Assembly: GCA_022824005.1 (NCBI GenBank)
Contig: JAJEBG010000033.1
Location: forward strand, 1-64,000
Source: Paracoccaceae bacterium
GTDB lineage: Bacteria; Pseudomonadota; Alphaproteobacteria; Rhodobacterales; Rhodobacteraceae
Length of the DNA stretch: 64,000 nucleotides
Direction of reading: 5' to 3'
Made by a program: the position numbers and the translations under genes. The notes below the pieces were generated by a model. The model did not search any database. It had not been told where the DNA came from and saw only the letters and a program-made list of their open reading frames with translations. Shown one piece after another: positions 1 through 9,651 of this stretch (within the stretch, counting starts at the first letter, position 1; the number at the start of each line of letters is the position of its first letter).

Positions 1-260
1 TTTTGACCATTTAGGTCGCGGTTTTGGTGTCCAAAATTGGTGAAAAAATCATTTTTTGGTGGTCTTTTTCGAATCAGCAATCAAGATTTAAATAAATCTG
101 TATATTGGGCAATTAGTTCAAATTAGTTCGCCGATTATGGCTCTTGTCACTGGCTTGACGCACAAGTCAAGACTTGCTAATTTTATTTGATGGGTGCGTT
201 CGGGAGTCAAATGGGGGTCACGAAACCGCTCACATTTCTATTGAGAAAGGACAGTGAATA

Positions 261-1250
261 ATGCTCAAAACTATTTTGTTAGCTTCTGCCAGCGTGGTCG
301 TCGCCTCTAGCTCGATGGCGATGGACCACAAGAAAGTCTCTTTTGGCACCAATTGGGTCGCGCAAGCCGAGCATGGTGGTTTCTATCAATCAGTCGCCGA
401 CGGAACCTATGCCGAATGCGGTCTTGATGTCACCATCGTCCCGGGGGGCCCGCAAGTGAATAACCGTGCGCTCATGATGGCCGGCAAAATGGATTTTCAC
501 ATGGGTGGAGATCTCTTGCAAGCCTTCAACTCGGTCAAAGAAGGCATCCCCGTCGTGTCAGTGGCGGCCATGTTCCAGAAACATCCGCAAGTCATTCTGG
601 CCCATCCAGGAAAAGCCAGCAGTTTTGAAGACCTCAAAAACTTGACTCTTTTGATTGGTGACAATGGTTTTCAATCTTTTTATCGTTGGATGGTGGCCGA
701 GTATGGCTTTACCGAAGAACAGCGGCGGCCTTACACGTTTAATCCGGCTCCATTCCTCGCCGACGAGGATTTAGGGATGCAGGGTTATCTCTCGTCCGAA
801 CCCTACTTGGTTCAAAAGGAAGGTGGTTTTACGCCCGAAGTCTTCCTGATTGCTGACGCTGGATATTCAACCTACGCCACCACTATTGAGGCCATGGCCG
901 ATACCATTGCCAATGATCCCGAGAGTGTGGCCTGTTTTGTCGACGGCTCCATCAAAGGTTGGTACAACTATCTTTATGGTGATCCATCTGCGGCCAATGC
1001 GCTGATTCGCAAGGATAATCCTCAGATGACTGACGATAAGATTGCCTACGCTATTGACCGTATGTTGGCCGTTGGAATCGTTGATTCCGGCGACGCCCTC
1101 GATCACGGCATTGGCGCGATGACGGCGGAAAAAGTCGAAGACTTTTATAACAAGGTCAGGTCAGCCGGTGTCTTTGAAGATGATATTGATTGGCAAAAGG
1201 CCTTTACAACCCAATTCGTCAATAAACGTGTGGGAATGGACCTGAAATAA
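261..1250 (+). CDS. ABC transporter substrate-binding protein, NMT1/THI5-SsuA-like
   Basis: 329-aa ORF with signal peptide and SBP motifs (SFGTNWVAQAEHGGFYQSVADGTYAECGLDVTIVPGG); first gene of a SBP-ATPase-permease set; AGAAAGGA RBS upstream. Confidence 0.92.
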   Translation: MLKTILLASASVVVASSSMAMDHKKVSFGTNWVAQAEHGGFYQSVADGTYAECGLDVTIVPGGPQVNNRALMMAGKMDFHMGGDLLQAFNSVKEGIPVVSVAAMFQKHPQVILAHPGKASSFEDLKNLTLLIGDNGFQSFYRWMVAEYGFTEEQRRPYTFNPAPFLADEDLGMQGYLSSEPYLVQKEGGFTPEVFLIADAGYSTYATTIEAMADTIANDPESVACFVDGSIKGWYNYLYGDPSAANALIRKDNPQMTDDKIAYAIDRMLAVGIVDSGDALDHGIGAMTAEKVEDFYNKVRSAGVFEDDIDWQKAFTTQFVNKRVGMDLK

Positions 1251-1280
1251 GGCCCACGAAACAGATTTAACAAAGTTGGA

Positions 1281-2144
1281 GTGGACGACCCTCTTGTTGT
1301 CCACTCTCGTTTGTCGGTTTTGCCGTTGTCATTAAGCCTATCTTCAATTGATGGAACTCCCACCTTGGTAGATACACATAATCAAGAAAAATTGCTGGCG
1401 GTCAATTCCGTTGGAAAGGTCTTTAGCAAGGGTGTCGTCGCATTGGAGGACATGCAACTGACGATCAATGAAGGTGACTTTCTCAGTCTTCTTGGCCCGT
1501 CCGGTTGTGGCAAATCAACGATTTTGCGAATGATTGCCGGCCTTATGGAGCCAACGACGGGACGAATTGAATGGGAAGGTGGCGTCGAACAGAGCAACGG
1601 TTCAATAGGTGTTGTTTTTCAGGAACCCACCCTGATGCCTTGGGCGACGGTCGAAAAGAATGTGTGGCTGCCGTTTCGTCTGCAAGGAAAAACCATGCGG
1701 TCAATGCGCAACGAAATCGACGAAGCCCTTCATTTGGTGGGACTTGACGGCTTTGCCGGCAGCTACCCTCGCGCCTTGTCGGGGGGAATGAAAATGCGGG
1801 TCGCCATCGCCCGTGCTTTGGCCACCAGTCCACGTGTCATTTTGATGGATGAACCCTTTGCCGCTCTTGATGAAATTACGCGTTTCAAACTCAACAATGA
1901 CCTGCTTGAACTCAAAGCCAAGATTGGTTGTACCATTCTTTTCGTGACTCATTCGGTTTTTGAGAGTGTGTTTTTGTCGGACCGGATCGCTGTTATGACG
2001 TCACGGCCGGGCCGCGTTCATTCAGAAATCGCGGTAAATGAACCTTACCCGAGAAATGAAACGTTCCGCACATCGGCGAGCTACTCCTCGTATTGCAGAA
2101 CAACTTCAGAGGCGCTTGAAAACTCGATTTCAGAGGCCGTCTAA
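1281..2144 (+). CDS. ABC transporter ATP-binding protein (SsuB/TauB-like); start uncertain, no ATG in frame before the conserved domain
   Basis: Walker A GPSGCGKST, signature LSGGMKMRVAIARAL, Walker B VILMDEP. Confidence 0.9.
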   Translation: MDDPLVVHSRLSVLPLSLSLSSIDGTPTLVDTHNQEKLLAVNSVGKVFSKGVVALEDMQLTINEGDFLSLLGPSGCGKSTILRMIAGLMEPTTGRIEWEGGVEQSNGSIGVVFQEPTLMPWATVEKNVWLPFRLQGKTMRSMRNEIDEALHLVGLDGFAGSYPRALSGGMKMRVAIARALATSPRVILMDEPFAALDEITRFKLNNDLLELKAKIGCTILFVTHSVFESVFLSDRIAVMTSRPGRVHSEIAVNEPYPRNETFRTSASYSSYCRTTSEALENSISEAV

Positions 2145-2164
2145 AGACACAGAATGACGAACGA

Positions 2165-3052
2165 TTGGGGCGCAGAATGACTTTTGTTCAAACGAGAATG
2201 AGCGGCGGCATCGACGACGCTTCACTGGCTGCGGTGAATGAAGAGCGCAAACGATTGATGCGCCGTCGCTTCGAAAAAATTGGCAAATGGCTGCTCCCCG
2301 CATTGGTGTTGCTCTTGTCCTTGTGGTTCTGGGATCGCATCGTCGTGTGGAATGAAATCCCCCATTATATTTTACCCGGGCCCGGTAAGGTGTGGACGAC
2401 GCTCGTCACGGATTGGGGCTTGCTTTATGATGCCCTCAAAATCACCTTCAGAATCACTATGCTGGCTTTACTCGTCGCGGTGATCGGAGGGGCGGGTCTG
2501 GCGATTCTCTTTACCCAGTCACGGCTGTTTGAAATGTCACTTTTTCCGTACGCGGTGGTGCTGCAAGTGACGCCGATCATTTCAATCGCGCCGTTGATTT
2601 TTATTTATGTGGAAAACAAACTCGCAGGACTCTTGATCTGTGCGTGGATCGTGGCCTTTTTTCCTATTCTTTCAAATACCACTTTGGGATTAAACTCGAC
2701 TGATCACAATTTGCGTGATTTATTTCGCATTTATGGCGCGACCCGTTGGCAGCGACTGGTTCACCTGCAACTTCCGACCGCCCTTCCCTATTTCCTTGGC
2801 GGACTTCGAATCGCTGGGGGTCTGTCACTGATTGGCGCGGTCGTGGCCGAATATGTCGCTGGCACCGGCGGCATCGGCTCGGGTCTCGCATTTACCATCC
2901 TTGAAGCGGGATACCGGTTGAATATCCCGCGTATGTTTGCTGCTCTCCTCATCATCGCGGGCACCGGCGTCTTTATTTTCCTGACGCTCTCAATCATCAG
3001 CCATCTTCTCCTACGAAAATGGCATGAAAGTGCCTTGAAACAAGAGCAATGA
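2165..3052 (+). CDS. ABC transporter permease (SsuC/TauC-like)
   Basis: Multi-TM protein with the EAA-like loop RIYGATRWQRLVHLQLPTALPYFLGGLRIAGG; directly downstream of the ATPase. Confidence 0.92.
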   Translation: MGRRMTFVQTRMSGGIDDASLAAVNEERKRLMRRRFEKIGKWLLPALVLLLSLWFWDRIVVWNEIPHYILPGPGKVWTTLVTDWGLLYDALKITFRITMLALLVAVIGGAGLAILFTQSRLFEMSLFPYAVVLQVTPIISIAPLIFIYVENKLAGLLICAWIVAFFPILSNTTLGLNSTDHNLRDLFRIYGATRWQRLVHLQLPTALPYFLGGLRIAGGLSLIGAVVAEYVAGTGGIGSGLAFTILEAGYRLNIPRMFAALLIIAGTGVFIFLTLSIISHLLLRKWHESALKQEQ

Positions 3053-4326
3053 CAGCATTTCTGCCGATTTCCGATGCCATGGATTCATTTGGCATCCGTC
3101 ACGTCACGCTGGCTTCCAATTCGCGCCCATCGGCCATGGGAAAACACCAAATCTTCGTCAAGGATGGGCGAATCGCAGAACCTTCTGTTGACGTCCCGGT
3201 CATCGATGCGCAAGGGGCTATGCTTTTGCCAAGCTTCGTCGATATGCACACGCATCTCGACAAAGGGCATATATGGCCTCGAGCCGCCAACCCAGATGGC
3301 ACCTTTATGGGCGCGCTTCTCACGGTTCATAATGATCGACAAGCGCATTGGAGTGAGGCCGACGTCCGTCAAAGAATGGAGTTTGCCCTAAAATGCGCTT
3401 ACGCTCACGGGACACGCGCTATTCGTACCCATCTCGATTCGTTGCCCCCACAACATCAAATCACTTGGGCTGTTTTCGATGAAGTCCGCCAAGAGTGGCA
3501 AGATAAGATCGAGTTGCAGGCGGTGACAATCCTCGGCATTGACCTCATTGAGGATAATCCACAAGCTTTCCAAGATGTGGCCGACACGGCGGCCAATTTC
3601 GGTGGCGTTTTGGGCTGCGTGACCTATCCAATGGCTCGCTTGGACGATCATTTAGATGTTTTTTTTCAAACCGCGGCAGAGCGGGGCATGGATGCAGATT
3701 TTCACGTTGATGAAACCCACGATCCGAAGGCCAATACCCTGCTTTCTATTGCTCAGGCGGCTGAACGGGTGAATTTTTCGGGAACCATCGTCGTGGGCCA
3801 TTGCTGTTCTCTCGCTCGGCAAAGTGAGAAGGAATCAAAACACACACTTGATCGCGTCGCAAAAGCCAAAATCAATGTGGTTTCACTCCCCATGTGCAAC
3901 CTGTATTTGCAAGACCGTAAGGACGAAAAAACGCCGTTGTGGCGGGGAGTGACTCTTGTCCACGAAATGCGCCAACGGGGAATCCGCGTCGCCTTCGCGT
4001 CTGACAACACGCGCGACCCTTTTTACGCTTATGGTGATTTGGACATGGTTGAGGTGATGCGTGAAGCGACACGAATTTGTCACCTTGATCATTCAAAACT
4101 CGAATGGTTTAACGCATTCTCTGCATTGCCTGCTGAAATCTGTGGATTCTCCCCCTCCCACCTTCAAGTGGGGGATGCTGCCGATTTCATTGTCACTCGG
4201 GCGCGAAATTGGTCTGAATTTTTTTCCCGACCCCAATCTGACCGAATCGTTGTGAGGCACGGGCGCGTGATTGACCGTCAACTGCCCGACTATCGAGAAC
4301 TTGATAACTTATTTATGGTGAAGTGA
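3049..4326 (+). CDS. Amidohydrolase, cytosine/creatinine deaminase-like (CodA superfamily)
   Basis: Metal-binding motif DMHTHLDKGH, FHVDET, VGHCC, ASDNTRDPF; 4-nt overlap with the upstream permease. Confidence 0.85.
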   Translation: MTAFLPISDAMDSFGIRHVTLASNSRPSAMGKHQIFVKDGRIAEPSVDVPVIDAQGAMLLPSFVDMHTHLDKGHIWPRAANPDGTFMGALLTVHNDRQAHWSEADVRQRMEFALKCAYAHGTRAIRTHLDSLPPQHQITWAVFDEVRQEWQDKIELQAVTILGIDLIEDNPQAFQDVADTAANFGGVLGCVTYPMARLDDHLDVFFQTAAERGMDADFHVDETHDPKANTLLSIAQAAERVNFSGTIVVGHCCSLARQSEKESKHTLDRVAKAKINVVSLPMCNLYLQDRKDEKTPLWRGVTLVHEMRQRGIRVAFASDNTRDPFYAYGDLDMVEVMREATRICHLDHSKLEWFNAFSALPAEICGFSPSHLQVGDAADFIVTRARNWSEFFSRPQSDRIVVRHGRVIDRQLPDYRELDNLFMVK

Positions 4327-5735
4327 TGACACAAAATTATGAACCTCTCATCAATGAACTCAGCCACTTGGATATTGACACCAACCCCGTGTCAGTTCGA
4401 TCCAAGAGTCGTGACTTCTTCTGGTATTCGCCCGTCTTGAAATCACATTTAGACCATATCACCGCGGCTTTTGCGATCTCACCTCGCTCAGAGGCCGAAG
4501 TCATCGAAATTCTGACCGCGTGCTATAAGCATGATGTGCCCGTGACCACGCGCGGCGCCGGTACCGGCAATTACGGGCAAGCGATGCCGCTCGCGGGTGG
4601 ATGTGTGATGCATATGCGGCATATGGCGGAGGTCAAGGATATTAAGCCGGGGCGCGTGAGCGTCCAGCCCGGCTGCCTTCTCAAGGATTTGGACGCCGCC
4701 TGTCGCGCTCATTCAGGCCAAGAAATCCGTATGTTCTCATCCACTTGGGCCACCGCCTCCATTGGAGGATTCATCGCCGGGGGGTCAGGCGGTGTCGGCT
4801 CTTGCACCTGGGGTCAATTGCGCGATTTTGGCAACATTATCCGATTGCGCGTCGTGACAATGGAAGAAAAACCCCGCGTTCTTGAATTTACCGGCGATGA
4901 ATTGCCACGCGTTTCACATGCCTATGGCACCAACGGCATCATCACCGAAATTGAGATGCCATTGGCTCCGGCTTATGACTGGGTGGGCTTATTCGTGGCC
5001 TTTGACGAATTTCTTGACTCGGCCAGATTTGCCGCTGATGTGGCCAATGAGGATGGCATATTGATCAAACTCGCGACGCCGTTTGAGGCCCCGATCGCCT
5101 ACGATTACTTTCCCCGCGTCAAGCCCCATATCAATCGCGAAGACAATCTTGTGGCGCTGATGGTCGCGCCGCACTCCATTGATGGCTTCATGACCTTTTG
5201 TAAGACCTATGAGGCAAAGGGGGGCGTCCGTATCATTTACCGTTCAGATAATAATGACTGGTCGCGTGATCCCGGACCTTTATTTGAGTATGGCTGGAAC
5301 CACACCACGCTCCGTGCTTTGCGGGTTGATCCGAGTGTGACCTACCTTCAGGTTCGTTACGGCTATCCTCATCATCTCGAGTTGGTGGCCAAGATTCGAG
5401 AGACCTTTAGCCCAGAGGTGCTGCAACATCTTGAAGTCATCCGCGAAAATGGCAAAGTTATGTTTGCTGGACTCCCCATTGTGAAATATTCGACCGAGGA
5501 GCGACTTGATGAAATCGTTCGTCTCCACGAAGAAATGGGGTGTATGATATTTAATCCCCATCGCTACACATTGGAGGAGGGCGGACGACAACATGTTGAT
5601 GAGCGGCAACTGAATTTCAAGCGCGAAGCCGATCCCAAAGGTTTGCTCAATCCCGGCAAAATGATTGCATGGGATGACCCTGACTGGGATTACCAGAGAA
5701 AATATGCTTATCCGGGTGTGATGGCTGCTGAATAA
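4323..5735 (+). CDS. FAD-binding oxidoreductase (GlcD/VAO-type)
   Basis: FAD_binding_4 pattern (VTTRGAGTGNYGQAMPLAGGCVMHM), GGFIAGGSGGVGS, C-terminal LLNPGKM. Confidence 0.85.
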   Translation: MMTQNYEPLINELSHLDIDTNPVSVRSKSRDFFWYSPVLKSHLDHITAAFAISPRSEAEVIEILTACYKHDVPVTTRGAGTGNYGQAMPLAGGCVMHMRHMAEVKDIKPGRVSVQPGCLLKDLDAACRAHSGQEIRMFSSTWATASIGGFIAGGSGGVGSCTWGQLRDFGNIIRLRVVTMEEKPRVLEFTGDELPRVSHAYGTNGIITEIEMPLAPAYDWVGLFVAFDEFLDSARFAADVANEDGILIKLATPFEAPIAYDYFPRVKPHINREDNLVALMVAPHSIDGFMTFCKTYEAKGGVRIIYRSDNNDWSRDPGPLFEYGWNHTTLRALRVDPSVTYLQVRYGYPHHLELVAKIRETFSPEVLQHLEVIRENGKVMFAGLPIVKYSTEERLDEIVRLHEEMGCMIFNPHRYTLEEGGRQHVDERQLNFKREADPKGLLNPGKMIAWDDPDWDYQRKYAYPGVMAAE

Positions 5736-6313
5736 TGCGTGCGCTGGTGCTATTCGCTCATCCTGTTGAGGATAGTTTTTCGGCCGCGTTGCACGATCTT
5801 GTTGTTCGTCAATTGAATCTGCGGGGTTGGGATGTTGATGATTGCGACCTCTATAAGGAGAAATTCTCGCCCGTTGTGACCGCGCATGAGCGACGAATTT
5901 ACCATGACGAATCGGCTAATGTGGCCCCCGTTCAAGACTATGTCGATAGGCTGCGGGCGGCCTCGGCTTTGATTCTTATTTTTCCGGTGTGGATTTTTGG
6001 TTTTCCGGCCATCCTCAAGGGATTCTTTGATCGTGTCTGCGTCCCCGGTGTGGCGTTCAAACTAGAGAATGGCAAACTCAGCCCCAACTTGACGCAAATC
6101 AACAAAATCGCCGCCGTCACCACGTATGGAGGTCACCGCTTTCGTGCTTTAGCCGCCGGCGACCCGCCGCGTAAAATTGTGACCCGCACGATCGGCTTTT
6201 ATTGCCAACCCAAAAAAATCCGTTATCTGGCACTTTATGATATGAACCGCACAACGATCCAAAAACGTGAGGCCTTCCTTCGGCGCGTGAGTGATGAAAT
6301 GGATCGATTTTGA
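5735..6313 (+). CDS. Flavodoxin-like NAD(P)H (quinone) oxidoreductase
   Basis: Flavodoxin_2 pattern VLFAHPVEDSFSAALHD, ILIFPVWIFGFPAILKGFFDRV. Confidence 0.85.
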   Translation: MRALVLFAHPVEDSFSAALHDLVVRQLNLRGWDVDDCDLYKEKFSPVVTAHERRIYHDESANVAPVQDYVDRLRAASALILIFPVWIFGFPAILKGFFDRVCVPGVAFKLENGKLSPNLTQINKIAAVTTYGGHRFRALAAGDPPRKIVTRTIGFYCQPKKIRYLALYDMNRTTIQKREAFLRRVSDEMDRF

Positions 6314-6912
6314 TGCGGGTTCTTGTCGTCTATTGTCACCCCAATCCAGAGAGCTTCAATGCCGCGGTTCTCGACGTGGTGGAACAGAAACTCGCCACCG
6401 CTGGCGTTGAAACACGTGTTGAAAATCTCTACGCGGATGGATTTGAGCCCGTTCTTAGTCAGCAGGGATTGGCCGACTATCACTCTATCCCAAAGAATCG
6501 GGAAGCCGTTCAGCGGCATATCGAAAATATCGAATGGTGCAATAGTTTGATCTTCATCTATCCAACCTGGTGGTACGGTGTTCCGGCTATGCTCAAGGGT
6601 TGGTTAGATCGCACACTGGTGCCGGGTTCAGCCTTTCATCTGCCCATGCATGGTGCCAAATCGATTGAGCCGGGACTGCAACATATCACGCGGTTGGCGG
6701 CCTTCACGACATGTGGTGCAAGTTGGCGATGGACGCAACTTATGGGCGCACCCGGAAAACGAACCTTATTGCGAGGTGTTCGGTCAATTTGTGCCTTGCG
6801 AGTTCGCACCATTTTTGCGGCGCATTATTCCATTGACTCGTCAACCGAGTTGAGCCGAAGTCGGCATTTGCTGAAGGTAGAACGGCAGATGGATAAGTTC
6901 TTGGCCGCATAA
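6310..6912 (+). CDS. Flavodoxin-like NAD(P)H oxidoreductase, second tandem copy
   Basis: VVYCHPNPESFNAAVLD, IFIYPTWWYGVPAMLKGWLDRTLVPG. Confidence 0.87.
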   Translation: MMRVLVVYCHPNPESFNAAVLDVVEQKLATAGVETRVENLYADGFEPVLSQQGLADYHSIPKNREAVQRHIENIEWCNSLIFIYPTWWYGVPAMLKGWLDRTLVPGSAFHLPMHGAKSIEPGLQHITRLAAFTTCGASWRWTQLMGAPGKRTLLRGVRSICALRVRTIFAAHYSIDSSTELSRSRHLLKVERQMDKFLAA

Positions 6913-6933
6913 CCTGATGGGAATGAGGATGTC

Positions 6934-7728
6934 ATGAAAAAAACCGATTGGGACGCGTTCAAGGCCGGCGACTTTAAATCCATTGATGCCAATCGCACGA
7001 TCGCTGTTTTGCCGACCGCCGCCATTGAGCAACATGGCCCTCACCTTCCTGTCGGTACAGATACACGGATCGCTTGCGGGATGCTCAATAAAGTGAGACA
7101 TTCTCTTCCCTCTGATCTTGATATTCGAATCCTGCCTATCCAATCGGTTGGGAAGTCAAATGAGCATCTCTGGGCCCGCGGCACATTGACCCTGACGGCC
7201 GAGACGGCACTCCGTGTGTGGACTGAGATAGGAATCTCGGTCGCACGGACGGGGGTGCGTAAAATAGTGATTGTCAACTCGCATGGTGGCAACCTTGATC
7301 TTGTGTCGATTCTGGCCCGTGAATTGCGGGTACAAGCCGGAATGCTGGCGGTCAAATGCCAATGGATGAGTTTCGGCCTCCCTGATGGGCTGTTCTCGGA
7401 GCGCGAACAAAAAATCGGCATCCACGGCGGCGATGTCGAAACATCACTGATGCTCCATTTTCACCCAGAACTCGTCGATATGTCGCGAGCTCAAGATTTT
7501 CCATCAACCGCAGAAACTGATCAAATTCCCCCTGTCGGTGCGATCAATTATGGTTGGGTCGCGCGCGATCTAAGCCCCCACGGAGTCGTTGGAAATGCAG
7601 CCGCGGCCACCGCGGCCAAGGGAGAGGCCGTCGCTCATTATCAGGCACAAGAATTTATTAATCTTCTTCGCCGCGTTGAGACAACAAAACTGGATCGATT
7701 CTCGCCGGCCGATTCTCAACCTAATTGA
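6934..7728 (+). CDS. Creatininase family protein
   Basis: AVLPTAAIEQHGPHLPVGTDT, IVNSHGGN, HGGDVETSLML motifs of the creatininase fold. Confidence 0.9.
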   Translation: MKKTDWDAFKAGDFKSIDANRTIAVLPTAAIEQHGPHLPVGTDTRIACGMLNKVRHSLPSDLDIRILPIQSVGKSNEHLWARGTLTLTAETALRVWTEIGISVARTGVRKIVIVNSHGGNLDLVSILARELRVQAGMLAVKCQWMSFGLPDGLFSEREQKIGIHGGDVETSLMLHFHPELVDMSRAQDFPSTAETDQIPPVGAINYGWVARDLSPHGVVGNAAAATAAKGEAVAHYQAQEFINLLRRVETTKLDRFSPADSQPN

Positions 7729-7753
7729 GATGAAGCCCTCAATGCGGCATAAT

Positions 7754-8647
7754 TCATTGTTCGAGGCGGGCTAAATAGTCAGCGATCGCCTCATGATCCT
7801 CTAAAGGCACATGATGGGAGTAAGAGAGGGTCACAAGATACATTGAACTTCTCTCATCAATGGCTCCCGACCATTCGCTCAAAGCATTCAAAATTTTATC
7901 AGCGTCAAGGCCGGCGATGCGAGGGGCCGCTTTCTCTCCGTCCTTCAACGCTTTAGCCCCCATGAATGGCCGCGATTTATCTTCAACAAAAAAAACATCG
8001 CGCGGCGTGTGGCAAACCCCACAATGCCCAATACCGTTGACAATATATTGGCCTCGCTCCCATCCTTCTGATGAATCATCAATTCGATTATCGGGGACGT
8101 CTCGCTGTGCCAACACTTTCCAGAAAGCGAGCGCCGGTCGAATGTTAAAGGGAAAAAACAATTGATGCTCCGGTGCCCTCCCATGAGCCGCCGGCAGAGT
8201 TTCAAGATACGCTTTAAGGTGAAGCAAGTCAGTGAGTGAAACCTGAGCATAGGAGAGGTAAGGGAAGGACGGATAGTAATGCTGGCCCTCGGGACTGATC
8301 CCCTCGCGCATGGCATTGACAAAATCGGCATCGGACCAAGCGCCAATTCCCGTCTCCTTGTCAGGCGAGATATTGGGCGCGTAGAATGTTCCAAAATCTG
8401 TCTCGAGCCCCTTGCCCCCGATGAGAATCGTCTTGTTGTCGGAATGGCTATGGCAATGGGCGCAACCACCCATATGGAAGATCAATTCGCCGCGCGAGAC
8501 CTCTTTAACAAACCTTTCGGGAAGGGCCGCTTTGAGCTCGGCGTCAGATAATCCGGCCATTGAAGACAGGTAAAGGAATCCGCCGCCAGAGAGACAGACA
8601 ATGGCGGCAAGATATGCGAGCCCTTTGACCAAGGCAGGATCATCCAA
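7754..8647 (-). CDS. Diheme cytochrome c
   Basis: Two CXXCH motifs (CAHCH, CGVCH), N-terminal membrane/signal segment. Confidence 0.88.
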   Translation of the reverse strand: MDDPALVKGLAYLAAIVCLSGGGFLYLSSMAGLSDAELKAALPERFVKEVSRGELIFHMGGCAHCHSHSDNKTILIGGKGLETDFGTFYAPNISPDKETGIGAWSDADFVNAMREGISPEGQHYYPSFPYLSYAQVSLTDLLHLKAYLETLPAAHGRAPEHQLFFPFNIRPALAFWKVLAQRDVPDNRIDDSSEGWERGQYIVNGIGHCGVCHTPRDVFFVEDKSRPFMGAKALKDGEKAAPRIAGLDADKILNALSEWSGAIDERSSMYLVTLSYSHHVPLEDHEAIADYLARLEQ

Positions 8648-9088
8648 TCAGTTGCGATATTGGCTGTGGCAGGATTTGCACGTGGCCGCAAGGCTAGAAA
8701 ACGCCCGTTGAAATTGTTCCGACGATTGTGCTTGCTGAACCAACTCGCCAGCCATTCTCAATTCAGCGGCCTTTTCGGCAAACCCTTTTGGATCGTCGAA
8801 AATTAGCGGTGCCGCTTGTGTCCGCCCCCCACTCTTTGTCCCGGGCGGGAAAAGGAGGGGATAGCTACTCGCCATAACAGCTAATGATTGACCTGAAAGT
8901 TGCACGATATCGGCGTTGAAATCAACGCGGCCTTGCGCCATGGGGCCGAGCCGACGCATCTCGCCACCGACAAATTTCATTATCTGTTTTCGTGCTTCAA
9001 TATAGGCGAGTGAATCTTGTGCTAGGGCACCGCTTGCCACGCCATTTGTGATCAACAATACTAGAGTCAATAGAAGTCTCATCACCAC
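8648..9088 (-). CDS. Cytochrome c' family protein
   Basis: Signal peptide, C-terminal CKSCHSQYR haem motif, four-helix type length; start abuts the downstream cytochrome gene. Confidence 0.85.
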   Translation of the reverse strand: MVMRLLLTLVLLITNGVASGALAQDSLAYIEARKQIMKFVGGEMRRLGPMAQGRVDFNADIVQLSGQSLAVMASSYPLLFPPGTKSGGRTQAAPLIFDDPKGFAEKAAELRMAGELVQQAQSSEQFQRAFSSLAATCKSCHSQYRN

Positions 9089-9651
9089 TCCTCCCGTTAA
9101 AAACTATCCCTATCCAAGTCCCTTAACGACACGAGACCATCCGTTAAGTCTCATCTCAAGACACGGTGAGACGAATCTCACAAATCTCAACAAACCGGTT
9201 TATTGATGGCTCAATGTCTTCACCATTTCTGTAGGTTTTACAAATTCTTTGCCACCTCCACCACGCCGTATTCTGCCTTACACCAAAGTCTCGATTCCGT
9301 CTCATGCTCCGCACCCCTTCAACGATGTCACATATACCCATTGGCGATCGGGACGGCGCAATTTTGTCATCACTGTACCCAATGTGCACTCAAATATTGG
9401 TGACAATCGCGGCAGGCATCGGATGTAATTTTTTCCAATTGCTCTCAGTGATACGAGAACTCCCAAGATGCAAACAATGGCGGCATGGTGGTCAGACATA
9501 CCCCTTAAACCTTTGCCGTGTTGATTTTTTAGTCGAGAACATCTCCATCAGTTCAATGATTGTCAGACCATTTTCTGAAGGTGATGGGCAGATTCAGATT
9601 TCCATAATGATGAAGCATGAGGGATGGGTACATGTATATATCGAGAAAAAT

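Noticed and set aside
4153-4176. CCCCCTCCCAC...GTGGGGG hairpin
   Set aside because: Lies inside the amidohydrolase coding sequence with no T-tract; not supported as a terminator.
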